Source: Granulosicoccus sp045110515 (GTDB taxonomy: Bacteria > Pseudomonadota > Gammaproteobacteria > Granulosicoccales > Granulosicoccaceae). Taken from it: a stretch of DNA of 34,212 nt. Where the stretch lies: contig JBGCGD010000087.1 of assembly GCA_045110515.1 (NCBI GenBank), positions 1 through 34,212 of the forward strand, written 5' to 3'. Positions 1-9,059 of the stretch are shown here, piece after piece. The stretch's first letter is position 1. Each line of letters begins with the position of its first letter. Position numbers and translations under genes: made by a program. The notes under the pieces are model-generated. The model did not search any database. It was not told where the DNA came from and worked only from the letters and a program-made list of their open reading frames with translations.

Positions 1-674
1 TGGTGCAGGTGGAGTATCCACAAGACTGGCTGTCGACGAAACTGGAAGACAGCGGGCAGAAGCAGGCGGGATGGCGAACCGACCCCGGACGTTCAGGACA
101 GGGGGGCTGCATTGGTGATATCGGCACGCATGCTTTCAACCTGGCAAGTTTTGTCACCGGCCTCGAGGTGGATCAGTTGTGTGCTGATATTCAGACCTTC
201 GTGGACGGGCGAGCGCTGGATGACAATGCGCATGTTATGTTGCGTTACAAGGGCGGTGCCAGAGGTATGCTGTGGTCAAGTCAGGTTGCGCCCGGCAATG
301 AGAACGCTTTGCGACTGCGCGTGTATGGCGGTAGCGGCGGAATCGAGTGGTCGCAAGAGGATCCCAACTATCTCTGGCATACGCCTCTGGGTGAGCCCAA
401 ACGCCTGTTGACGCGCGGTGGGAGCGGCGCGAATGAAGCGGCTAACGCGGTCACACGTATTCCAGGTGGTCATCCGGAAGGCTATCTGGAAGGTTTTGCC
501 ACTTTGTATACCGATGCGGCACATGCCATTCTTGCTAAACGTTCAGGTGCAGAACCTTCAACCGTATCGCTGTTTCCGACGGTTCAAGACGGACTGTCAG
601 GTGTTGCGTTCGTTAGCGCTGTTGTTGAGTCGTCCGGCAGGGGTGGTGTCTGGACCTCGCTGGATGTACCCTGA
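1..674 (+). CDS. Gfo/Idh/MocA family oxidoreductase, 3' part
   Basis: This is the C-terminal 224 or so residues of an NAD(P)-dependent sugar or polyol dehydrogenase-like protein; the Rossmann domain lies to the left of the window. The reading frame is open to the left edge, so the GTG at position 3 is an internal Val codon. The segment GDIGTHAFNLASF is the typical Gfo/Idh/MocA motif that carries the catalytic His. It is followed by the beta-sheet domain and a late HPEGYLEGFATLY motif common in sugar dehydrogenases of this family. The substrate cannot be read from this fragment. The next gene on the same strand starts 26 bases after the stop, so the two may share a transcript. The family is clear, the function is not. 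Confidence 0.85.
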   Translation, partial: VQVEYPQDWLSTKLEDSGQKQAGWRTDPGRSGQGGCIGDIGTHAFNLASFVTGLEVDQLCADIQTFVDGRALDDNAHVMLRYKGGARGMLWSSQVAPGNENALRLRVYGGSGGIEWSQEDPNYLWHTPLGEPKRLLTRGGSGANEAANAVTRIPGGHPEGYLEGFATLYTDAAHAILAKRSGAEPSTVSLFPTVQDGLSGVAFVSAVVESSGRGGVWTSLDVP

Positions 675-700
675 CCTTTCATTGCTTTCGAGTACCGCTC

Positions 701-2755
701 ATGAGTCAACGTTGCCGCAGTGTCTGTCCCCACGATTGTCCCAGTGTCTGTGCACTGGATGTTGAAGTGCTCAACAATACGACAATCGGCAAGGTTTACG
801 GCGTAAAGGATCATAGCTATACGCGTGGCATTGTCTGCGCGAAAGTGTCACGCTATGCAGAACGTATCCATCATCCGAACCGCCTGACAGATCCGCTACT
901 GAAACAGGACGGTAGCTGGGTTGCCATCAGTTGGGACGAGGCGCTGGATACCATCGCCGAGCAGTTTGAACGTATACGTCAGCGTAGCGGTAGCGAGGCG
1001 GTCTGGCCTTATCACTATGCAGGCACCATGGGCCTGGTTCAGCGCGATGGGCTCGATCGCTTTCGGCATGCCTATGCCACTTCGCGACAACACTCCACTT
1101 TCTGCACGGCTTTGTCGGATGCAGGCTTCATGGCTGGAATAGGTATCAAGCGCGGCAGTGATGCGCGTCTGATGGAAAAAAGTGAGCTGATTGTGATCTG
1201 GGGCGGCAATCCGGTCAGCACGCAAGTGAACGTCATGCACCACGTTGCGCAGGCCAAGCGTGAAAACAATGCTTCGGTTGTCGTTGTTGATCCCTATCGC
1301 ACCAAGACCGCTGAGAAGGCGGACATACATCTGATGCTCAAGCCCGGTACAGATGCTGCCCTTGCCTGTGCGGTAATGCATGTGTTGCTCGAGGAAGGCT
1401 ATGCCGATGAAGCCTATATGCATGAATACACAGATGTTTCCGATTCATTTCGAATGCACATCAAAACACGCACGCCAGGCTGGGCTGCTGGCATAACCGG
1501 CCTTTCCGTTGACGAAATTGTGCGCTTCGCGCGCCTTTACGGTCAGTCAAAAAAGAGTTTTCTACGCCTTGGGTATGGCTTCTCTCGATCGCGCAACGGC
1601 GCTGTGAACATGCATGCCGCCACCTGTTTGCCCGCCATTACAGGTGCCTGGCAATACGAGGGGGGAGGTGCTCTATATAGCAACGGGTCTATCTATGATC
1701 TGGATTCCACCAACATCAAGGGCGAAAACATCCCCTGTTCCACGCGCATTATTGATCAGTCGCGAATAGGGCAGGTACTAACCGGAAATGCAGCTGATTT
1801 GCAGGGTGGGCCACCTATCGAAGCGCTGTTTGTGCAGAATACCAATCCTGCGGTGGTTGCGCCCGAGACTCGCAAGGTATTGCAAGGCCTGGCACGCGAG
1901 GATCTGTTTACCGTCGTTCATGAGCAGTTCATGACTGAAACGGCTGCGTGTGCCAATCTGGTGCTGCCTGCCACGATGTTCCTGGAGCATGACGATATCT
2001 ACAAGGCAGGCGGTCATACGCACTTGCAGATAGGCCAGAAGCTGATCGAACCTCCCGGTCACTGCAAGAGCAATCATCAGGTGTTGCAGGCGCTGGCGAG
2101 CCGGCTGGGCCTGGAACATCCAGGGTTTCACATGAGTGAGCGTGATCTGATCGAAGACATGCTCAAGTCTTCAGGTTTGCCAGATTTCAATACCGTCCTT
2201 GCAAACGGAGGGCACGACTGCGCGCCATTGGAAGACTTCGCAGGTTCCAATCACCTAAATGGCTTTGGCACGGCTGACGGGAAATTTCACTTCTGTCCTG
2301 ACTGGCATCTTATTGGCGACAACAGTAAGGGCATGCCTGCATTCCCGGACCACTGGGATGTGACTGAAAATGCCAACGCTTCCTGCCCGCTACGCCTGGT
2401 TGCAGCGCCTGCAAGGCAGTTTCTGAATACCAGTTTCACTGAAACCGAGTCGAGTCGTCGCATGGAAAAAAAACCGCTGTTGCGGATTCATCCTCAGGAT
2501 GCTCTTCGCTATGGTCTCGGTGATGGCACGATGGCAACTATTGGTAATGACCGCGGAGAAGTCACCCTGCAAACCATGAACTTCGACGGTGTACAACAGG
2601 GAACCGTGGTCGTTGAAAGTCTCTGGCCAAACAACTGTTTTACCGGCGGGCTGGGTATCAATACCTTGATCAGCAGTGAGCCGGGCAAGCCGGCCGGTGG
2701 CGCTGTGTTTCATGACACCGCAGTGTGGGTGAAGCCATACAGTGAGCTTGCCTGA
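701..2755 (+). CDS. Molybdopterin-dependent oxidoreductase with N-terminal 4Fe-4S motif
   Basis: A 684-residue protein of the DMSO reductase/formate dehydrogenase superfamily. Cys9, Cys13, Cys17 and Cys46 form the C-x3-C-x3-C-x28-C motif that binds a 4Fe-4S cluster. The central molybdopterin domain follows, with VIWGGNP near 166-171 and VVVDPYRTKTAEKAD near 194-208. The C-terminal molydop-binding domain covers roughly 555-684. Cys135 in HSTFCTALSDAG stands where related enzymes carry the Mo ligand, so it is a candidate ligand. There is no Tat signal, so the enzyme is probably cytoplasmic. No electron-transfer partner subunit or cofactor-synthesis gene is adjacent; the nearest neighbour is the upstream Gfo/Idh/MocA gene. 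The substrate is unknown. The gene ends 14 bases from the convergent permease gene. Confidence 0.85.
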   Translation: MSQRCRSVCPHDCPSVCALDVEVLNNTTIGKVYGVKDHSYTRGIVCAKVSRYAERIHHPNRLTDPLLKQDGSWVAISWDEALDTIAEQFERIRQRSGSEAVWPYHYAGTMGLVQRDGLDRFRHAYATSRQHSTFCTALSDAGFMAGIGIKRGSDARLMEKSELIVIWGGNPVSTQVNVMHHVAQAKRENNASVVVVDPYRTKTAEKADIHLMLKPGTDAALACAVMHVLLEEGYADEAYMHEYTDVSDSFRMHIKTRTPGWAAGITGLSVDEIVRFARLYGQSKKSFLRLGYGFSRSRNGAVNMHAATCLPAITGAWQYEGGGALYSNGSIYDLDSTNIKGENIPCSTRIIDQSRIGQVLTGNAADLQGGPPIEALFVQNTNPAVVAPETRKVLQGLAREDLFTVVHEQFMTETAACANLVLPATMFLEHDDIYKAGGHTHLQIGQKLIEPPGHCKSNHQVLQALASRLGLEHPGFHMSERDLIEDMLKSSGLPDFNTVLANGGHDCAPLEDFAGSNHLNGFGTADGKFHFCPDWHLIGDNSKGMPAFPDHWDVTENANASCPLRLVAAPARQFLNTSFTETESSRRMEKKPLLRIHPQDALRYGLGDGTMATIGNDRGEVTLQTMNFDGVQQGTVVVESLWPNNCFTGGLGINTLISSEPGKPAGGAVFHDTAVWVKPYSELA

Positions 2756-2769
2756 TCGATGGTTGGCGC

Positions 2770-3621
2770 TTATCCCTTTGAAGCGCCAAGTGTCAGGCCG
2801 GCAATGAAGTGTTTTTGCATGAGAAAAAACATGAGAACCGGTGGAATGGCTGCCATCAGGGAGGCGGCGGATACCAGGTGCCATTGACTGACAAACTGCC
2901 CGTTGAGTGCCCGAACTCCGGCTGTGATGGGCAGGGCATGGTCACCCTGAATCAGCACTGTCGCCCAGAAATAGTCGTTCCAGATAAAGGTGAATACCAG
3001 GACAGACAGTGCAGCTATTGCCGGTCTTACCAGTGGCAGAACCAGATACCAGAATATCTTGAACTCACCAACGCCATCAATGCGCGCCGACTCAATCAGC
3101 TCATGTGGAAGCGCCTTGATGAAGTTGCGCATGAACAATGTGCAGAATCCGAGCTGGAATGCAGCGTGAAACAATACAAGCCCGGTAATTGTATTGTAAA
3201 GGCCGGTGTTGACTGACAGTTCACGAACCGGAACCATCAGAATCTGGAAAGGAACGAAGTTGCCTGCGACAAAAATGAAAAACAGGGGCACCGCCCACTT
3301 GAAGCGGTATATGGACAAGGCATAACCGGTCAGACAGGAAAGGCCCACCGTCAGTATCATGGTGGGAATCGTGATGCGCAGCGAATTCCAGATGTATTGC
3401 CCAGCCTTGGACTCGGTGAATACGGCTGTGTAGTTTTCAATCAGCAGGAATTCGGAAGGCCAGCCAAATACATTGCCGGCATTGATGTCACTGCCAGGGC
3501 GTATAGAAGTCAGAACGATTGCAAGAAGCGGCAGTAGCCAGAGGAAGAGGGCTACAGGTAACAGCGCCTGATACCCGTTGCGAACCAGTGGTGTGGATTT
3601 CTCAACCGGTTTTGGAAACAT
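2770..3621 (-). CDS. Sugar ABC transporter permease, MalG/UgpE type
   Basis: This 283-residue inner-membrane protein has about six hydrophobic helices, starting near residues 17-40. Residues 177-197 (ESARIDGVGEFKIF then LVLP) form the EAA loop that docks on the ATPase. Length and layout fit the CUT1 MalG-type permeases (COG0395). It is the last gene of the galactoside operon and begins 4 bases after the stop of the MalF-type permease, which points to coupled translation. The matching ATPase is most likely the separate gene at 13578. The transported sugar is inferred to be a galactoside from the adjacent hydrolases and Leloir genes. Confidence 0.9.
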   Translation of the reverse strand: MFPKPVEKSTPLVRNGYQALLPVALFLWLLPLLAIVLTSIRPGSDINAGNVFGWPSEFLLIENYTAVFTESKAGQYIWNSLRITIPTMILTVGLSCLTGYALSIYRFKWAVPLFFIFVAGNFVPFQILMVPVRELSVNTGLYNTITGLVLFHAAFQLGFCTLFMRNFIKALPHELIESARIDGVGEFKIFWYLVLPLVRPAIAALSVLVFTFIWNDYFWATVLIQGDHALPITAGVRALNGQFVSQWHLVSAASLMAAIPPVLMFFLMQKHFIAGLTLGASKG

Positions 3622-3625
3622 GCAG

Positions 3626-4558
3626 CTACCCTCTTTCGTCCTGATACATGCGCCACAGAAAGAAACTGATGAACACCAGCATTATCAGAAACAGCACCGT
3701 TGCAATGGCCGAACCATAGCCATAGCGAAAGCCGTATTCGGACAGCGCTGTCTCGAACATGAAGTAGGCGAGCACATTGGACGAGCCATAGGGCCCACCC
3801 TGAGTCATTATGGAAATCAGATCGAACGAGCGTAGAGCGCCAATGACAGTCACGACCACAGCAATGAAAGTGGCGGGTTTCAATTGCGGGATGATGATGT
3901 ACCAGAGCATTCTCCAGCCCTTGGCATTATCCAGTCTGCCGGCCTCGATTTGATCGGGGGAAACGTTGTTCAGACCTGTGAGATACAGAATCATGCAATA
4001 GGCGACTTGTGGCCACAGGCCGGCGAAGATTATCCCGAAGGTCACCAGATCTTCATCAGCGAGAATAGCCGGGGGATCTGCTCCGAAGAATTTCCAGACA
4101 ATACCCACAATTCCGAAATCTGGATTGTAGAACCAGCTGAAAATCAAGCCGACAACCACCTGGCTGATGACAAACGGAAAGAAGAAAAGCGATTTGGAGA
4201 GGCGGATGCCGGTGACAGTCTGATTTAGAAACAGGGCAATCGCGAGCCCTAGCGGCACAGCCAGCATATACAGGCCAAGCCACCATGCATTGTTTTTCAG
4301 TGAAATCCAGAACCGGTAATCTTCCCAGAGCTCGCTGTAGTTTGCGGTGCCCGTCCACTGACGTTCGCCCAGTCCGTCCCAAGCATAGAAAGAGATCCAG
4401 ATGGACTGGAAAATCGGGATGATGACGTAGATGGAAAAGAAAATCAGCCCAGGCAGCAGAAACACCCAGGGAGCGAGCCGGATTCTGTTTCTGCGAATCC
4501 AGCTGGCTTGCGGATTCAACGGAGGCTTTGGCGAGGTACTGTCAGCGCTTGTTGCCAT
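3626..4558 (-). CDS. Sugar ABC transporter permease, MalF/UgpA type
   Basis: A 310-residue membrane permease of the CUT1 family (COG1175). Several long hydrophobic helices are visible, beginning with WVFLLPGLIFFSIYVIIP near residues 31-48. The EAA loop is at about 204-228 (QIEAGRLDNAKGW then IIIPQLKPA). The frame is open further upstream to a TTG at 4597, but the ATG at 4558 is preferred because GGAAC precedes it and the added residues look unlike the family. The gene lies between the binding protein and the MalG-type permease. It should form the channel heterodimer with the latter. Confidence 0.88.
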   Translation of the reverse strand: MATSADSTSPKPPLNPQASWIRRNRIRLAPWVFLLPGLIFFSIYVIIPIFQSIWISFYAWDGLGERQWTGTANYSELWEDYRFWISLKNNAWWLGLYMLAVPLGLAIALFLNQTVTGIRLSKSLFFFPFVISQVVVGLIFSWFYNPDFGIVGIVWKFFGADPPAILADEDLVTFGIIFAGLWPQVAYCMILYLTGLNNVSPDQIEAGRLDNAKGWRMLWYIIIPQLKPATFIAVVVTVIGALRSFDLISIMTQGGPYGSSNVLAYFMFETALSEYGFRYGYGSAIATVLFLIMLVFISFFLWRMYQDERG

Positions 4559-4627
4559 GGATTGTTCCGGATGACTGACTCGGCGCTGAACCCACAACAG
4601 CGGGCCCAGCGCACTTCTGTCAAAAAC

Positions 4628-5863
4628 TTACTTGTAGACGCGTGACTGAATGTTGTCCAGCCTCTTCAGTATGTCTTGCAGTCTTTCAGGTTTCACCATG
4701 AACTCCTGAAAGCCCTCCATACCCGCCTTCGCCATCTCGGCAGGTGCATCACGATCGTAGAACTGGGCAAGCCCCTGTGCTGTGCTGACAGTCTCGAAGC
4801 CCTTTTGCAGGAACTTGTCATCGCCAACTGAGGAGTTCTTGTTGATGGGCAGCTGACCGATGATCTTGTTCCACTCTGTCTGGATATCCGGTTGAGCTAT
4901 GAAAGCCAGAAACTTGCGTGCGTCTTCCTTGTTTTTTGCATTGCTTGGAATGAAGAAGGCATCTGTGGGTGCTTCTTCTGCGCGCGGAACATCCGGGTTG
5001 ATTTCCGGGAACGGGAAGTAATCGATCTGATCGTCTGTCAGGCCTGCCTCACGCATTGCAGCAACTGAAAAATTACCCATGACGTACATCGCCGCTTCGC
5101 CGTTGACAAATGGTGCGAGTGCGTCCTGCCAGCTCATTGAGGCATGGTTTTCGATAAAGTATCCTGGTTCTACCAGTTGCTTCCATTTCTCAAAGACATC
5201 GGCAATTCTTTCGTCTGTGTACTTGATTCGACCAGCGGTGAGCTCATTGTGCACATCGTAGCCGTTGGTACGCAGATTCAGATAATCGAAGACGCCTGCT
5301 GCTGTCCAAAGGTATTTTGTGCCGATGGTGAAAGGGGTAATACCGGCCTCTTTCAGCTTCGCTGATGCAGCCAGCAAATCGTCCCAGTTGGCGGGTACGT
5401 CTATGCCATTGGATTCGAACAGATCCTTGCGGTAGTAGATTCCCCACTGATAGTAGGTATAGGGTACACCCCATTGCTTGCCATCAAGGGTCATGGCTGG
5501 CAGGGTCGATGCAAGTGAGTCCATGAAGCCCTCAGCCTCCCACAGATCAGAGACGTCCTCAAACTGCCCTGCATTGACAAACGGGGCCATTCGATTGCCT
5601 GGGTACCATGCGGTAACGTCGGGTGCCTCTGCACTGAGAAAGTTGCGAATGGCTGTCTTGTGCGCTTCTCTGTCGGTGATATTGACAATGACGTTGATGT
5701 CCGGATTGGCCGCCTTGAATTTATCGACAGCCATGTCAAAACCCTGTTTGGGCGCCTGACCAGGATCATCAAAATTGATCACAAGATCGCGGGCGGCCGC
5801 TGTTGAGCTGACAAGTCCGGCCATGGCCAGGGCTACAGCAGTTTTTCTTATCAGGTTGTACAT
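4628..5863 (-). CDS. Periplasmic sugar-binding protein of ABC transporter (family 1)
   Basis: A 411-residue extracellular solute-binding protein. Residues 1-24 form a signal peptide (Arg/Lys near the start, hydrophobic core, cleavage expected after STAAA). The absence of a lipobox Cys suggests a soluble periplasmic protein. The rest has the family 1 sugar-binding pattern, with an Asn/Asp-rich start to the mature domain and a WGVPYTYYQWGIYYRKDLF segment typical of sugar-binding lobes. It is followed by the two permeases and preceded by the GH42 gene with a 149-base gap, the largest gap inside this operon, so it could also have its own promoter. The ligand is inferred to be an alpha- or beta-galactoside. 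Confidence 0.9.
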   Translation of the reverse strand: MYNLIRKTAVALAMAGLVSSTAAARDLVINFDDPGQAPKQGFDMAVDKFKAANPDINVIVNITDREAHKTAIRNFLSAEAPDVTAWYPGNRMAPFVNAGQFEDVSDLWEAEGFMDSLASTLPAMTLDGKQWGVPYTYYQWGIYYRKDLFESNGIDVPANWDDLLAASAKLKEAGITPFTIGTKYLWTAAGVFDYLNLRTNGYDVHNELTAGRIKYTDERIADVFEKWKQLVEPGYFIENHASMSWQDALAPFVNGEAAMYVMGNFSVAAMREAGLTDDQIDYFPFPEINPDVPRAEEAPTDAFFIPSNAKNKEDARKFLAFIAQPDIQTEWNKIIGQLPINKNSSVGDDKFLQKGFETVSTAQGLAQFYDRDAPAEMAKAGMEGFQEFMVKPERLQDILKRLDNIQSRVYK

Positions 5864-6012
5864 GGTATATATTTATTTCTCCCAGTCGGTTGTTTGCTGA
5901 TGACAGTTGTCTATTGCAGTTTCTGCCGTAACTTATAACGACCAGCAATTCGTGTTAATCGGAGCACAACAATAACATTGTCATAGCTTGTTAGCATAGG
6001 TGGAAAGCACTC
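5864..6012 (-). other. Gap between GH42 and binding-protein genes, with small hairpin
   Basis: This 149-base gap splits the hydrolase/Leloir half from the transporter half of the operon. A hairpin AGCACT-AGG-AGTGCT (minus-strand reading, 6006-6020) overlaps the GH42 stop codon and is followed by only a short T run, so it could be a weak terminator or a processing site. Further on, TTAACA (5953-5958) and TATAAG (5932-5937) lie 15 bases apart on the minus strand, a poor sigma70-like match. GGGAG stands about 15 bases before the binding-protein ATG, farther than usual. None of these is convincing alone; together they allow a separate, stronger expression of the binding protein. Confidence 0.25.
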
Positions 6013-8025
6013 CTAGTGCTCCTGCGCTGTCAACCAGACTGCTACTTGTGCCTGTTGCAGCTGGCGATCGCCAACCAGCAGTTCGGTGTCCTTGTGCAGC
6101 TGAAAGCGTGGACCGAGCGCAGTGTCAAGATCAATCGTTTCAGCACCATAATTTACTGCGATTCGAACCAGGCCGTTTCGTTGTGTTCGCAGGTGTGGGC
6201 CAAGGTTCTTGCCGTCAAGGCCACTTTCGTGCAGCCATTCTCCTACCAGTTGCACGAGATCGTCTTGCAACGGAATTGCGTTGATATAGTGAGCCTTGTT
6301 GTGCTGGTAATGGAAACCCCAGCCATCGTCGAAGTGCATTGTGCAGGGTACTGGCGACTGAATGTGCTCGCGCCACAGTCCCGCCTGGCGGCTCAGCGCA
6401 CCGTCTTCGCTGCTGGCAGTCATGATCTCATCTGCCGGTAGGGTTTCAGTGCGAATCACTGTCACATCAATCAGTTGGCGAAAGAATCCAGGAGGCAGTT
6501 CGCTCGGAAAGGCATGATCCGGGTTTCGACAGCCGGATCCGGGAAACAGAACAACTGTGGCATTTCCAAGCGCATGCAGAGAGGCCAGTCGGTTTGCCAG
6601 CGCCACGTCATCCGTGGCGCAATTGGCTACCAGTATCAGTTGATAGTCTTCAAGGCTGGCCTGGGCAGAGACGATATCCACGTTCAGCCCCCACTGGCGA
6701 ACCGCACTATGCAGCTGCTGGCAGAAGCTGACCGGATTGAAGTCGCAGCCACCCAGTTTCTGTGTGTTCTGAATAGCAATGCCTGGGTAGCTGAACACGA
6801 TCGCAACGCGAGATTGCACATTGGCGCTGGTATTGAGCTGTGGCAGATGTTGTAATTCGGATGAAAGCTGTGCAACCTCGCCGGCGGCAACATCTTCCTG
6901 AGCGTTAGGCAGCAGCATTGCGGTGTGCGTTTGCTCCTGAGCGAACGGCGCCTGCCGCCAGCGGAAGTAGCTCATCACCTCGGCGCCATGTGCGAATGCT
7001 TCCCACCCCCAGAGTCTGACCATTCCCGGCAGTGGCGACGGGTTGTAGGGTGCCCAGTTGACAGGTCCGGGCTGTTGCTCCATGACCCACCAGCGTCCGT
7101 GACAGCAGCCACGGTAAAGATCATGATGGAATGCTGATCCGTCTGGTTTGCCGGTGCGCAGATATGTGCGTTTCTGGTCCTCGTTGCCCTCATCCAGGGT
7201 AAGGAAGCCCAGCGGATAATTGTCCCAAGTGGCAATGTCCAGGTCCTCAGATATCGCGTGGACGTCGAAATCGGCGAAATTGCCCATGAAGTTGTGCAGG
7301 ATGTCCCGCTCGGGAGAGTATTGTCTTAGCAGGTCTGTCTGCGCCTTGTTGAAGCGTCGTATCTGATCCGATGAAAATCGCCAGAAAGCCAGCTGATGCG
7401 CAGGATTGCTCTCGGTGACCGTTCCTGTCGGCAAGCCGATCTGCTCGAAGCTGTCGTATTCCATACTCCAGAACACGTTACCCCAAGCCTGGTTCAGTTC
7501 ATCTATATCGTTGTAGCGCCTGGCGCACCAGTCGCGAAAGGCCTTCAACGCGTGCGGTGAATAACTGATGCTGGTGTCGTGGCAGCCATACTCATTATCG
7601 GTTTGCCAGGCTATAACAGCCGGATGTTTGCCGAAGTGCTTACCCAGCAATGAAACAATGCGCTTGCATTCCTGAAGATAGCCTTCGTGTGAAAAGCAGT
7701 AGTGCCGTCTGGACCCGAAGTCCCGAATACGGCCAGTGTGGTCAACCGCAAGCATATCGGGATAGCGATCGAGCATCCAGCGCGGTGGTGTTGCTGTGGG
7801 TGTGCCCAGCACAACGGCCAGGTCATTTGCATGCAGGATGTCTATGACCTCTTCGAGCCAATCCAGATGCAATCTGCCGTCCGCCGTCTCCAGGCGGCTC
7901 CAGGCGAATTCGCCAATCCTGACGACCGATAGTCCGAGCTTTTTCATTAGTGTCGCATCGGTAGCCCAGCGCTCGGATGGCCACTGTTCCGGGTAATAGC
8001 AAACGCCTGTCTTCAAAGTTGCCAC
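6013..8025 (-). CDS. Beta-galactosidase, glycoside hydrolase family 42
   Basis: A 670-residue GH42 enzyme that hydrolyses terminal beta-galactosides. The N-terminal TIM barrel starts with GVCYYPEQWP and carries RIGEFAWSRLE near 36-46. Glu145 in QTDNEYG is the expected acid/base and Glu316 in WWVMEQQPGPVNW the expected nucleophile. The trimerisation domain and a small beta domain follow, the usual length for the family. There is no signal peptide, so it acts in the cytoplasm on imported sugar. The start is a GTG at 8025 inside the galT 3' end, a 13-base overlap. Base composition is clearly richer in GC than in galT and the genes upstream of it in the operon. Galactan or lactose-like substrates are possible. 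Confidence 0.95.
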   Translation of the reverse strand: MATLKTGVCYYPEQWPSERWATDATLMKKLGLSVVRIGEFAWSRLETADGRLHLDWLEEVIDILHANDLAVVLGTPTATPPRWMLDRYPDMLAVDHTGRIRDFGSRRHYCFSHEGYLQECKRIVSLLGKHFGKHPAVIAWQTDNEYGCHDTSISYSPHALKAFRDWCARRYNDIDELNQAWGNVFWSMEYDSFEQIGLPTGTVTESNPAHQLAFWRFSSDQIRRFNKAQTDLLRQYSPERDILHNFMGNFADFDVHAISEDLDIATWDNYPLGFLTLDEGNEDQKRTYLRTGKPDGSAFHHDLYRGCCHGRWWVMEQQPGPVNWAPYNPSPLPGMVRLWGWEAFAHGAEVMSYFRWRQAPFAQEQTHTAMLLPNAQEDVAAGEVAQLSSELQHLPQLNTSANVQSRVAIVFSYPGIAIQNTQKLGGCDFNPVSFCQQLHSAVRQWGLNVDIVSAQASLEDYQLILVANCATDDVALANRLASLHALGNATVVLFPGSGCRNPDHAFPSELPPGFFRQLIDVTVIRTETLPADEIMTASSEDGALSRQAGLWREHIQSPVPCTMHFDDGWGFHYQHNKAHYINAIPLQDDLVQLVGEWLHESGLDGKNLGPHLRTQRNGLVRIAVNYGAETIDLDTALGPRFQLHKDTELLVGDRQLQQAQVAVWLTAQEH

Positions 8026-9059
8026 TCCTGCAAATCAATTGAGCGAAGTTGTTCTGCCGCAATTTCCGGTTGAACGGGGTTTACGATGTTGTTGGAGCCT
8101 GACTCGAAGCCTGCCAGATACTTTAATTTTTCTGCGTCTCTAAGCGGGGGGTGGAACGCTAAGTGAAAACAGCATAGTTTATTCAGTGCTGACTCTTCTT
8201 CATTGCAGGGGGCATTGTGAAGTAACGTGATATTGGGCGCCGAACGCTGGAACAGTAAATCGTAACGTCGTACCTGGCGTTGATAAACGTCGGCGAGTTC
8301 CTGCAGTTCTTCGTCGACCATGTCGCTCAAATTGGCTACATGCCTGTGCGGCACTATCCAGGTTTCATAAGCGAATCGTGCGGCAAATGGCACTATCACC
8401 GAGAAGTAGGTGTTCTCCTCAACCACTAAATGCTCTTGGGTGTGTGCATCGTTAAGCAGGCTTATCAGTAACGATTCATTATTGTTGCCTTTCGCGTGTT
8501 GGCACTGCGCTTCTCTCATTCTGCTTGCAGTATCTGTCAGAAATGAGCTGGCGTAAATTTGTCCGTGCGGGTGTAAATTCGATACACCAATTTCAACGCC
8601 TTTGTTTTCGAATATTAAAACGTTGGCAATACCCGGTGTTTCTGACAACCTTTTGTACTCTGCTTGCCACAGCTTTACGACGGCACGCATCTCAGTCGTA
8701 CTTAAGCTTGCTAGCGTCGCATCGTGTCGCTCGGACCAACAGAGTACTCTGCACTGGCCATGAGCGGGCGCTGTGCGTGTTTGCCATGCGCTATTGTCGT
8801 CTGCTGCGGCTTCAGGTGCATCGAAGGAGAGTGCGGGGAAATCATTGTCAAATGCGTAAGCTCCCGCATAGTTGGGATTATGAGTTCCGTTGGCTCGAAC
8901 AACTCGCGGGCACAAATAACAGTCTGGATCGTGTGAGGCTGCGGTTGATACAGTGCGGCTTGGTACGGCGCCAGACCAAGGGCGAGCTGCTGAACGCGCA
9001 GAAATCATGACCCACTGCTGAAGCAGAGGTTGCCAGCGTCGTTGCCAGTTACCGCTCAC
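8013..9059 (-). CDS. galT: Galactose-1-phosphate uridylyltransferase
   Basis: A 348-residue GalT of the Leloir pathway, which exchanges UMP between UDP-glucose and galactose-1-phosphate. Cys47 and Cys50 (DCYLC) match the metal-binding pair. Residues 161-167 hold the active-site NLHPHGQ, with His165 as the likely uridylylated nucleophile. FDNDFPAL near 70-77 is also typical. The start is a GTG at 9059 that overlaps the galK stop codon as GTGA. It is the third gene of the operon. The partner epimerase galE is not in the window, so UDP-galactose must be recycled by a gene elsewhere. Confidence 0.96.
   Translation of the reverse strand: MSGNWQRRWQPLLQQWVMISARSAARPWSGAVPSRTVSTAASHDPDCYLCPRVVRANGTHNPNYAGAYAFDNDFPALSFDAPEAAADDNSAWQTRTAPAHGQCRVLCWSERHDATLASLSTTEMRAVVKLWQAEYKRLSETPGIANVLIFENKGVEIGVSNLHPHGQIYASSFLTDTASRMREAQCQHAKGNNNESLLISLLNDAHTQEHLVVEENTYFSVIVPFAARFAYETWIVPHRHVANLSDMVDEELQELADVYQRQVRRYDLLFQRSAPNITLLHNAPCNEEESALNKLCCFHLAFHPPLRDAEKLKYLAGFESGSNNIVNPVQPEIAAEQLRSIDLQEWQL

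Noticed and set aside
896..1423. 175-codon minus-strand ORF inside the Mo oxidoreductase gene
   Set aside because: Lies wholly opposite a gene with clear family motifs and shows no recognisable motif of its own.
2756..2769. Terminator between the Mo oxidoreductase and permease genes
   Set aside because: Only 14 bases, with no hairpin plus T run.
8525..9010. 161-codon plus-strand ORF opposite galT
   Set aside because: Antisense shadow of a well conserved enzyme; no start signal or domain.
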